The notes beneath the pieces were generated by a model. The model did not search any database. It saw only the letters and a program-made list of their open reading frames with translations, and had not been told where the DNA came from. Of a stretch of 64,000 nt of DNA, positions 48,053 to 58,700 are shown piece after piece (position 1 is the stretch's first letter; the number at the start of each line of letters is the position of its first letter). A program made the position numbers and the translations under genes. The stretch spans positions 5,126,050 through 5,190,049 of the forward strand of contig VZDJ01000223.1 in the NCBI GenBank assembly GCA_008694505.1, read 5' to 3'. Source of the stretch: Cyanoderma ruficeps (Eukaryota; Chordata; Aves; Passeriformes; Timaliidae).

Positions 48053-51000
48053 ATGGGGCCCGCCCGCGCCGATTACCTGGCGCCCTGGTGGGCGGCCTGG
48101 CTGCACGGGCTCCCGCACCGCGGCCCGAACCTGCAGCCCGTGCCCAGCGCCTTCCGCCCGCAGGACCCCGACTACCAGCAGGTACCGGCCCGGGACCCCC
48201 GCGCCCCCCGGGCCCTCCCCGCGCTGGGTCCCGCTCGCCCCGCGCCCCCCGCGCCGCTCCCCCGGCGGCGCCCGGTGCCAGCTCTGATCTCACGGCGCAC
48301 AAAGCGCCTTTCATCGCCCGGCCCCCCCGCCCCGGGCCGGCCGGCACCGGCACCCCCGGCCCCGCCGCTCCCCTCCCGGCCTCGCCGCTCCCTTTAGTCT
48401 TCCCGAGCCCCTGCCCCGCGCTCCCGGACCCGCCGCGGCATCGCGGGGCACGGCCCGCCGTGACCCCTAAAGCGGGAGGGGGCACAGCGCCGGGGTCCCG
48501 GTGCTCCAACATCCCCGCAAGGGGCGGCTGCACCCCCGGCTCGGCCACCGCGGCTTGAGGGCCCTGCGTGGGGATGGGGACAGGGATGGGGATGGGGACA
48601 GGGACACTTCCTCTTCCCCACGTGACAGTCCCGTGGGGCTTTGAACGCGGCCGGATCCCGGGAACATCGGCGGGTCACGGGCACGGCTGCTGACTGTCCC
48701 CTCTCTCCTCCCAGTCGCTGCTTTTCCTGGGCTTGGTGGCCGCCGTGTGCCTCGGCCTCAACCTCCTCTTCCTCACCGTGTACCTGATCTGCCTGTGCTG
48801 CTGCAAGAGGGACCAGGACCCCGAGACCAAGCGGCCCCACTCGTGTTGTGTCACCTGGATGGCCGTCACCGCCGGGCTCATCTGCTGGTGAGGACAGGGA
48901 CAGGGACCTGCCGCCGTCCCCCTGTCACCGAGGGGACTCTGCGCTCCAGCCACGAGTCGCTTTAATTAGATCTGTGCAATTAAACGTGCTCCATCCCTGC
49001 CTCCTCCCGTGCAGCTGCTGGGGCAGCTCCAGGGACCAGCTGCGGGCCAGCCCCGTCCCCATCCCCGTCACGGCTGTGCCGCCTTCCCGGCTAATCCCGG
49101 GCGGGAGCCTGGCCGGTCGCTAATCCCAGCCCAGAGCAGATGGCGGGTGGCAGCGTGACCCAGCTGGCAGGTCCCTTGTGCCCGACCTTAATTGCAACCA
49201 CAACAATTAGACAAGGGGACGGCTTTTCACCCGGCACCGCTCGGGGGGCTTTCCAAGCCCACCTCGCTTCGGGGCAGCCGTGGCTGGGAGGTCCCCCGGG
49301 GCAGCCACCCCCAGTGTCCCCCAGCATTGCTGGCCTGGGGGGGAACAGGATGGGCCACGGGCCCCTTTGGCTGCCTGGCCACGACCCTCGCTCCAGACAA
49401 AGGGGCTGCTTTGCCGGGGCGGAGCGAGATGGCTGCCTGCGAGCCTCGCACGGAGCAGGGAAACAGGGAGACAGAGAAACGGCACTAACGAGCTCAGTGA
49501 GCTGCCCCCGGCCCCCCCACCACGGCAGGGGGCCACTCTGCAGCTCCCGTGGACTTTGAACCCCCCCAGCAGCCTGCTGGTGGCCGTCCAAGGGCTAATG
49601 GTGGCCGTTAGCAGGCCGGTGTCTGTCGGTTGTACCGGGGTCTGGCGAGCACCGTGTGCACCGGCCACGTGTGGGCACATGGCCATGGTCACGTCTGAGC
49701 CAGCTCTGAGCTCCATCCCAGCTCCGTGGGGAGCTCACCACAGGGCCTGGAGCTCCTTCAGCTCCCAGCCAAAGGTTTCATCGGGAGCGGTGATCCCAGC
49801 GGATTCCCCTAATCTGCTTGGCCCTGCCCCTCTGCCCTCAGTCTCTCAGGGTTTGGCAGCAGGAGCTTCCAACCCGCCATGCCCACGGAGCAGCTCTGGC
49901 TGTCCCCAGGCCCCTGTCACCAGCAGGAGCAGGTTGGCATCGTGGTGCTGTCCCTGTCCCACTCTTTGTCTCTGCCCTGCCATTGGCGTGCTATCCCCCA
50001 AAAGCAGGATGCTCCGGGGAGTGTCCCCTGTCCAGCTGGTGTCGCAGGGTGAGCATGTCCCTCCCTGTTGCTTTTTATCTTCTTTTTCTGCCAGAGTCGG
50101 GATTAAAGTCTAAAACTCTCAGTGACCAGGGTTCCAACACCTCCCCTCTCATCAGGGTCCCCTCTCTGCCCACAGTGCGGCCGTCGGCATCGGCTTCTAT
50201 GGGAACAGCGAGACCAACGACGGGGTGTTCCAGCTGCTCTATGCCCTGGACCACGCCAACCAGACCCTCACTGGCATCGACTCCCTGGTAGGGAGGGTCC
50301 ACAGCCCCCAGGGTGCATCAGTCCCCTGTTCTGGGTTTGGTTGAAGCAGCAGGGAGGGATGTCTGGCTGTGCCCAGCGCGGGAGGGTGACGTCACCCCAC
50401 AGAATGGGACCTTTGTGGCCCGGCAGGGCCAGGTCGGGGCCATGGCAGGGCTGTTCTGAAGGCACAGCGGGTTGGGGTGGAGCTGCTCTCCTGGAGAAGG
50501 AGCATTGCAGGGATGGGGCACACGGCTCTGCCCGGCCGGCGGGTGCTGACCGTCCCGCCGGCCGCAGGTTGCCAGCACCACGCTGCAGATGCAGGGAGCG
50601 CTGGAGCAGCACCTGGCGCGGCTGAACGAGCTCCTGGCCTCGCGGGGGGATTACGTGCAGACCCTCAAGTTCACTCAGCAGCTGGCCGGCAGCATCGTCC
50701 TGCAGCTCCAGGGGCTGCCGGCCTGGCGGGGCGTCAGCGCTGACCTCACCGAGCTGTCGGGACAGGTCGCCTATGTCGAGTATTACCGGTGAGCTCCAGC
50801 GTTTGGGGCGTGTCCTGGCGGGGCTGGGGAGGTGGCTGAGTGTGACAGAGCCTTCCTCTGCACCCAGGTGGTTGGCTTACCTGCTCTTCTTCATCCTCGT
50901 CCTCACCGTCTGCCTGCTGGCCTGCCTGGGGCTGGCCAAGCACTCGCGCTGCCTCCTGGTCATGTGAGTACCCTGGGGACGGCCTCGGGGGGGCTCAGGG

Positions 51001-52661
51001 GACCCCCAGCCATGCTCCCCTCTCGTGCTGTCCCTGCAGGATGCTGTGCTGTGGGCTGCTCATGCTGGTGCTCAGCTGGGCCTCCATGGCCGTGGACACG
51101 GCGGCCGCGGTGGTGAGTGGGGCGGGAGGGGAGGGAAGGGCTGCTCGGGGCTGTGCCGGGCACTGTGGGCGTCAGTGACGTCCCTCTGTCCCCACAGGGC
51201 ACCAGTGACTTCTGCGTGGCCCCGGACAAGTTCATCATGAACCAGACAGACGATGAGATCAGCGCGGGTGAGAGCTGGCTGTGAGGTGGAGGCGAGCACG
51301 GGCAGGGACCCCAAAACTCACCTGGAGGCCCGGTGCCCCCCACTGCCCCTGTGCCCCCCCCCATGGCTCCCTGTGCCCCAGGTTGCTCCTGCTGATGTTC
51401 CCATTCTNCCTCTTCCCAACAGCCGAGGTACAGGAGGGGAGGGCAGGGCATCCCCATCCCTCCTTCTGCTCCCCAGAGCTCCCTGACCCCCCGTTTTCCC
51501 ACAGAAAGACCTGCTGGGGGTCCAGCAGCTGCTCAACTCCTCAGAGACCAGCCTGCACCAGCTGACAGCCCTGCTGGACTGCCGGGGGCTGCACAAGGTG
51601 AGTGGAGGGGCTGACTAGGGACCAGCTCTGCGGTGCCCCTGCAGTGCCACCAGCCCTGCCCTGCCCGTGTCCCTCCAGGATTACCTGGATGGCCTCATTG
51701 GGATCTGCTACGACGGCGTGGAGGGGCTGCTCTACCTGGGGCTCTTCTCCCTGCTGGCGGCCGCCGCCTTCTCCACGGTGATCTGCGCGGCCCCGCGGGC
51801 CTGGAGGCAGCTGGCCGGGCGGTGGGTGTGCCCAGAGACCCCCGCCCCAGCCCCCCTGCCCTCACGCTGGGCCTCGCCGTGGGCGCCTTTGGGGCGCAGT
51901 GCCAGCACCGTGTCCCCCCCCCGCAGGGACCGCGACTACGATGACATGGACGAGGAGGACCCGTTCAACCCTCAGGCGCGGCGCATCGCCACGCACCGCC
52001 CGCCGCGGGGGCAGCTGCGCAGCTTCTGCAGCTACAGCAGCAGCCTGGGCAGCCAGAGCAGCCTGCACCCCCCGGCACAGACCGTGTCCAACGCCCCCGT
52101 CTCCGAGTACATGTGAGACCCCCCCGCCCCGAGCCCCCTGCCGCGGGGAGGGAGCGGTGCTGGGGGCAGGGGGTGACACGGGTGTGGCTGTGCCCCCCCA
52201 GGAACCAGGCGGTGCTCTTCGGAGGGAACCCCCGCTATGAGAACGTGCCCCTCATCGGCAGAGGCTCTCCTCCCCCCACGGTACGATGGGAGAACCAGGA
52301 CAAACCCTTGTCACATCCCAGGAGGGTCACCTTGGGTCGCAGCCACTCTGGGTCACCTCTGCTCATCGGGGTGGGACAGGGACAGGAGATCCTGGTCTCT
52401 GTGTCCTGACAGAGGACGTGGCTCCCCCTGCCCGGATCTAACCCAATTCCTGGCCACCCACAGGGAGGGGGACACCAAAATAACCCTCCCCTCCCTCCTC
52501 TCCCTCCCCTCCCTGTGTTTCCTCTCCATCCTGGCTCTCAGAGGACGCTCCTCGCAGTCTCTCCCTTCACCACGTTCCCATTTCCCTGCTCGTTAATCCT
52601 GCCCTGTCTGGTATTGCTGCTTTATTTTTTATTCCTTGTCTTTTTTTTTTCTTTTTTCTTT

Positions 52662-52703
<42 letters not shown>

Positions 52704-53774
52704 NTAAAAAGGAAACATTTTTCTTTTTTTTTTCTTTTTTATATGACTTTTTTTTTCTTTTTTTTTTAATTTTTTGCATCCATTGTTTTGGAGCTAAGTT
52801 GCCCATCAAGAGTAAGTTCAGCCACTTCCTTCTCCCCCCTTATCCCGGGGGTCCCCTTCTCCTCACCCTTCCATGCCTCCCTCCATCCCCTTTTCCTGCT
52901 TGGCTTTTGGGATGCAGAGAGCTCAGGGAGGGGGGGAGAGGGCCACATTTTGTGCCCAGCCACATTCCAGGAGGATTTTCAGCTCCTGCATGTTGGGATG
53001 CTGGTCCCGGTCTCCATCCCTGGAGCAGTGAAACCCCTCCCAGTCAGGGTATGGCTCCAGGAATGCTGCCATGGCAGGAATACTGTGTCCCTCTCCTCCA
53101 GGGATGATTTTTTCCATCAAGTGGAAGCTTGCATCCATCTCACAGACCTGGCAGCTGGCGAGACCCTCCTCCCAGGCGGGGGGGACACAGGGGGAGATTA
53201 ATTGGAGCGCTTCTCCCAGCCCTGAATAGTCTAATTTACCCAGGATTCAGATCCCTGAGGAAAGACTTTCCGAGTCCAGAATAACAAACTCGGAATAATC
53301 TTCCTTAATGCCTGGCCGGGGTGATCGTCCCTGCTGTGAAATCCTGGAGGAATGTGATCCTGGGGGGGCTGGAGGCTCGGGCTGGCTGGTATCCCACAGA
53401 CACACCCCCACGGGCAGGTTTGGGATGAATTTGCTGCTGGGCTGAAGCTGGAAAGGTGGAGGATGAACCTGGGAAGGGCTGAAGCCGAGCTGGACGGGCT
53501 TGAAGGGTCTTGGCTTGTGGGGAGGGGGGTCTTGTCCCCTCCAGCCCTCAGAGAGGCCAAGAGCAGGGTCTGACCTTTCCCATGCCCACCCGGCAGATGA
53601 ATTTGGGATTAATCCACACGGGAATGATCCGTGGGGTAGAACAGGGGCTGGGCGGGGTGTTTTGGGGGTGCTGACCCCCCCCCGTGTGCCCCCCAGTACT
53701 CCCCGAGCATGAGAGCCACGTACCTGGCGGTCACCGATGAACACGTCCGGCACCGCGGCGACTTCTCGGCCTAG
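48053..53774 (+). CDS. TTYH2: protein tweety homolog 2, spliced, one exon missing
   Basis: Tweety proteins are five-pass, glycosylated plasma-membrane proteins described as volume-regulated or Ca2+-activated anion channels. Coding exons: 48,053-48,181; 48,715-48,887; 50,176-50,287; 50,568-50,788; 50,868-50,963; 51,040-51,112; 51,198-51,267; 51,382-51,427; 51,505-51,597; 51,679-51,821; 51,927-52,112; 52,202-52,280; 53,697-53,774 (stop TAG). TM1 is about residues 44-71, TM2 88-110, TM3 213-236 and TM4 245-268; TM5 is in the 51,679 exon (LLYLGLFSLLAAAAFSTVIC). N-glycosylation sequons occur at N129, N283 and in LLNSSE. The tail ends in PPPTY, a Nedd4-type PPxY motif, split across the last two exons. 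Exons at 51,267 (phase 1) and 51,382 (needs phase 2) do not join: roughly 100 bases are absent, and one N is at 51,408. About 500 residues are present; the family has about 534. Confidence 0.95.
51268..51381 (+). other. TTYH2: site of missing TTYH2 exon 8
   Basis: The family has an exon here encoding the segment between EISA and the LFPTAE-containing exon, about 34 residues with a conserved RYYLxC-type motif. None of the three frames of this 114-base interval encodes it, and flanking phases are incompatible without it. With an N in the next exon and GC-rich surroundings, a collapsed assembly is the likeliest cause. Confidence 0.75.
52630..52772. repeat. poly-T tract in TTYH2 intron 12
   Basis: About 140 bases of almost pure T with scattered C and one N at 52,704. 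Homopolymers of this length are sequencing-error prone. There is no element body beside it to mark it as a retroposon tail. Confidence 0.85.
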
Positions 53775-54874
53775 GAGGAGATTCCGCCGGGGAAACCAAA
53801 GACCCTGGAGAGAGAACGCGTGGTAGGAGACACAGCAAGGGCTGGAGGAGCAGCCTGGAGCCCCCCCCAGCACCTCCCTCCCCTCGGCAGCCCCCCCCAG
53901 ACCCAAATCCTGCTGCCTTACGGGCTCCCGGGAGCACAGAGGGGTCTCCGGTGTCTTCTCCTATCCCCGCGCCGGCTTGGGAATGTTCTGGAGCACAAAT
54001 CCCGGGCCACGCTGCCTCTGGGTGCGGACAGGGGCTCCCGTAGCAATGCAGCACCAACCACTAGTGATCCCAACCCCTTCCTGATGCCCCTGCCCAGCTG
54101 TGCCAGCTCCCTGTGCCCCCCTCACTGCCCCCCCAGCCAGAGCATTCCCAGGCTGAGGAATTACGGATGTTTTGGCCTTGCTGGTTTTCCTTTGCTTTGC
54201 CCGCAGGATTTGGGAGCTGCGGGAGGGGCTGGCTCTGTTCCAGAGAGGGGAGCTGCAGTGGGGGGGTTTGTAGTGGGATTTTGGGGTGGGTTAAGGCTGT
54301 TTTTGGCTCCCCGGGGCAGGTGTGGGCTGGGGCAGGCTCCCCTCCTCCTGCAGCCCTGGAGTGGTCACAAATCCCCTGGGAGAGGGACTGGGACTACTGG
54401 GGCATCCCTGGGGTGGGCAAGGTGCCTGGGAAGGGACAACAAGGACCTGCCACCCTGGGAGGCTCATCCAGGGTTTCCAGGGCTCCAGTGTGCGGAGCTG
54501 GGAGAGTAGTACGAGCTGAACTTGGCACACTGGGGCTGTCCTTTGGCACACGGACCCCCAGGAAATCCCCAGGGATGGACCCCTGCCCCATCCCACCCAA
54601 ACCCCCAAAGGGCACAGACAGGGCAGTGGGTGTGCCATCACCCCGGGCCAGGACATCCCCCTGATTCCCCGTCTCCATATTCCCCGTGACTAGCATCCCT
54701 CCCCTTGGGGAAAATCCCGAGGTTTGGTTTTTTTTTTATTCTTTTGGCTTTTAACGTTTCCATGTAACGGTACTGGTAGACGAGCTGTTGTAACCGCATG
54801 TGAACTAACCGAAGGACTCCGGCTGGGAGCTGGAGTCCGGCTGGATTTGTATGTGCCCTTTTGGGGGAAAAGAT

Positions 54875-54880
54875 AATAAA
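54875..54880 (+). terminator. TTYH2: TTYH2 polyadenylation signal
   Basis: AATAAA in AAGATAATAAACACTTGG ends a 3'UTR of about 1.1 kb starting at 53,775. No other AATAAA is evident closer to the stop codon. Confidence 0.8.
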
Positions 54881-54959
54881 CACTTGGACTAAATTAATCT
54901 CTCCCGTGCGGGTTTTTTTGGGAGGGGAAGGGTCAGTGTTTGGGGCGCCTATGAGTTGA

Positions 54960-55090
54960 CCTTCCCAACATGGCGGCGGTCAGGTGACCATGGCAGGGAG
55001 GGCGTAACTGGGTGGTGGCAGCGCCGGAGTCACGTGACGGGCACTGACGCTGTTGCCTGGCAACGGCGACGCGTCCCCGGGCAGGCCCCA
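54960..55090 (+). promoter_or_regulatory. DNAI2: DNAI2 promoter with RFX X-box, E-box and YY1-like site
   Basis: Within 130 bases there are a YY1-like CCAACATGGCGGC (54,966-54,978), a palindromic E-box GTCACGTGAC (55,029-55,038) and a perfect palindromic X-box GTTGCCTGGCAAC (55,052-55,064). The X-box matches the RFX consensus (GTNRCC, short spacer, RGYAAC) that marks ciliary genes. The start of transcription is inferred to be nearby, with a noncoding 5' exon spliced to, or continuous with, the exon carrying the ATG at 55,736. Confidence 0.7.
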
Positions 55091-55129
55091 CCGGGAGCGG
55101 GACGGGACCAGGCCCTGCCGAGGTCCTTT

Positions 55130-55690
55130 GTCACCCTGGACACTTCATCACTCCATCCCTGCGGCTCAGCTCCGTTTTGGGGCACCCTGAGGCTCCCGCT
55201 GCCTTTTGAGGCCCTCTCAGGGTTCTCCCTCCACAGGATCCCTGCTCACGTTTGGGGTTTGCCGAGGTTCCCGTTCCCTTTGGGACCTTCTGGGACTCCC
55301 TGAGGTTCTTGTTCCCTACTGAGACATTCCCGAGGTCCACACTGTCGTCTGGGGCTCCCCAGTCCCTTTTGGGATCCCGTTCTCTTTTGGGGGTCCCTGA
55401 GGTTCTCAGTCTCTTTCAGTGTCCTCCCTCTCCAGGGTGTCTGTTGACATTGGGGTCTCCCTGAGGCTCCCATTCCTTTTTGGGGCCCTTCATCCCTGAG
55501 ATCCCCACTCCCTTCCAGGGCTATCTCTCCCACTCCCTTTTGGGATCCTCTCAGAGGCTCCCACTCTCTTTGGAACTCTCTCTTCCTCCCTGAGGCCTCT
55601 GCTCTGTTTTAGGCTTCCCCAAGCCCCTCCATCCCCTCTGGAGCTCTCCATCCCGGAGGCCCCCACTCCTTTTTGGGGCTCCCTTTGAGG
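55130..55690. repeat. degenerate minisatellite upstream of DNAI2 ATG, ~30-bp unit
   Basis: Units such as CTTTTGGGGCTCCCTGAGG and TTCCCGTTCCCTTTGGGACC recur for over 500 bases between the presumed promoter and the first coding exon, with considerable divergence. Confidence 0.7.
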
Positions 55691-55735
55691 AGCCTCCATC
55701 CCCAGGCCCCGCAGTCCCTTCCATCCCCTCCCACC

Positions 55736-58700
55736 ATGGAGATCAAGTACGAGTACGTGCGGAAGCGCAGCGAGTTCGGGCGGCCCTGCCCCTTCTCCGA
55801 CTTCCTGGCCGAGGTCACCGTGGACATCCCGCCCGAGCCCAGCCTGGCCGACGACTTCATCCGCCAGGACCCCGTGGACTCTGCTGTGCAGGAGGGTCCT
55901 GTCATGGCCTTGCACGAGGTACGGGCAGAGGGGACACCCCGGGGTGTCAGCAGCTGGCCTGAGGGGACAAGGTGCATCAGGCACCTTTTGTGCTCAGGGC
56001 CTCTGACCCCTCCGTGTCCCCAGGTGAACACAGAGAGGGTGCAGGTGTCCACCCGGGGTGTGAACCATGTGGAGGGGGGGTGGCCCAAGCACATCGACCC
56101 CAAGAACTCGGAGCTGACCACCCGCTACCGGGAGGAGGTGGAGAGGGAAGAGGTCTACACCAAGACTGTCCAGCGCCTCGGCTCCGTAAGACCCTGCCCT
56201 GATCCCCCCCAGACCCCCTGAGCCCCCCAGAGCCCCCCAGAGACACGGCCATGCTGCTCCTGCAGCTGGTGGAGCACTACATCAGGCAGAACAACACCAT
56301 CGACATCTACGAGGAATATTTTGAGGAGGAAGAGGAGGAAGAGGAGGAGGAGGAACATCCCTCAGCCAAAATCATCAATGTCTTCAGGTAGCACAGCTCA
56401 GGGGGGCTCCCCAGAGCCACAGCAGGGTCAAACCACCTTCACAGAAAGTGGGAAAGCTTTAGGAGTTAAATCCCAGTGGGTTTGGGATGGTCCTGGTGCA
56501 GTTTGTGGGTGGAGAGACCTGCTGACCCACCCTGCTCCATCACTCCATCCCTGCCCCTCGCCCTGCCCCGGTGATTTTGGGATGGGAACCAGGGTCATTC
56601 TCAGCTCCGAGCATCTCCTGATGGTGCTTTTGGATTTCCCTTCTTATTTTTGGTGCCTCAAAGGTTAATTTCCACATCAGGGGTGTTTAGGAGTCAGATC
56701 CAGTAAGATAATTGGATTTTTAGAAAGGTATGACCGGAAAGACGATGAAATCATCAACTCTTCTCCCCCCGCCCAACCCCCCAGGAGAATCATTTCCTGC
56801 ACTCAAGGCTTGAGGGCTGCAGATTGGTTTCCTTGTGATTCCCACAATTCCCTCTGGGAGATGTTCAGGGAATTGCAAACTGACCTGTCTTGGCTGGTGT
56901 GTCACCCCAAAGGGACCCCAACAAGATCAGGAGGATGTCCACGCACCTCTCCTGGCACCCCGACGCCAACAGGGCGGTGGCCGTGGCTTATTGCAGCCTG
57001 GACTTCCAGGACAGCAGGAAGGACATGAGCTTTGATTCCTACATCTGGGATCTGGGTAAGGGCAAACCCACCAGGCAATAAAGGAAGAGAATTTTGGGGG
57101 AATTTGAGGGAATTGGTGTCCCAGAGAGTGAGATGAGGCCTTGCAGCACCCCGGGGAGAGGGTGGCTGGGGGAGCCTCCTGCTTTGCCCACACAGCAGTG
57201 CAGAAACAGGGAGAAATGGGAGCTGGAAGGTGGGAAATAACCACTAAAATCCCACTCCATGGCTCCAGAGCCGTGACAGGCAGCAGAGCCTGCAGCCTCA
57301 GATGAGATTCTTGTGTTGATGTGGTTCAGTGAAGGAAGAAAGAGGCAGCAGGAGCCCAGAGTGAGACTTGCCCTGATCTGTCCAAGCCTGGCTCACACCT
57401 GATGTATTTTGGAGTGAAAAGGACAAAGAAGAGGGGTGGGAGTGGAGATTTGTGTACTGGGGGTCTGTGTCCAGCCCTGCTCCCATTGACATGGGCATCT
57501 CACCCTGCACAGCTGTGCCAGGGAACGGGCTGGGGGCAGCAGGGTGGTCTGGGGGCTGCTTTTAGGGGGCTGCCTTCACCCTTTACTCTTCACTCATCCC
57601 TCCTCGGCAGGAAAACCCTACACCCCAGAGCTCACCCTCAAGCCCTCGTCCCCTGTGGTGACCCTGGAGTACAATTCCAAGGACTGGTATCACATGTTGG
57701 GAGGCTGCTACAACGGCCAGATAGGTGAGGGGGGTTCGTTCTGCTCCAGCCTGGCTCCGGCACTGCTGCACTCCCGGGACCAGTGCTGCCACTGCGAGCA
57801 CGGGAGAAGCCCTGGGATTTGCCTGGGCACAGGTGTGTGCTCACCTGAGGGAGGGGAGGACACCGTGGCAAGGAGCCCTTCAGAGCAGAGGGAGGGAGGG
57901 AGNNNNNNNNNNNNNNNNNNNNNNNNNNNNNNNNNNNNNNNNNNNNNNNNNNNNNNNNNNNNNNNNNNNNNNNNNNNNNNNNNNNNNNNNNNNNNNNNNN
58001 NNNNNNNNNNNNNNNNNNNNNNNNNNNNNNNNNNNNNNNNNNNNNNNNNNNNNNNNNNNNNNNNNNNNNNNNNNNNNNNNNNNNGGATGGATGGATGGAG
58101 GGATGGATGGATCCAGGGGATGAGTGCTGTGCTCCTGCCTCTCCCACCACCCTGGATGATCTCTAGGAAACACTGGGTGAGGTTTCCTCCCTATTCCAGC
58201 CTGGACAGGGAGGGAAACATGACGAGAAAGGGAGCTGGACAAGAGCTTTTCTTTTCCCTCCCAGTGTATTGGGACACCAGGAAAGGGGGGCTGCCCACGG
58301 AGACGACCCCCGTGGAGTTCAGCCACAGGGACCCCGTGTACGGAGCGTGCTGGCTGCCCTCCCGAACGGGCACCGAGTGCTTGTCCGGCTCCACCGACGG
58401 GCAGGTGAGGGGCTGGAACAGGGCAGGGAGCCAGGGGGTCCTCAAAGAGCTTCCTGTGCCTGCTCTGCCCCTCAGCAGTGCAAGATCCAGGTGTCCCAGG
58501 CTGCCCCCGCTGCCTCTGGCACGCCTTGTCACCGCAGGTCCTGTGGTGGGACATCCGCAAGCTGTCACAGCCCAGTGAGAGGCTGATCCTGGACATCACC
58601 AGGGAAGATCAGCTGAAGAAGGCTCTGGGTGCCACCTCCCTGGACTTTGTGCCCACCATGGTGAGTGTCCCTGTGCCCACCACCCACACCTCGACCCGGG

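Noticed and set aside
47690..48558. Long plus-strand frames overlapping TTYH2 exon 1 in other registers
   Set aside because: The frame starting at 48,053 alone gives the tweety N-terminus and splices in phase to the TM1 exon; the others are shadows.
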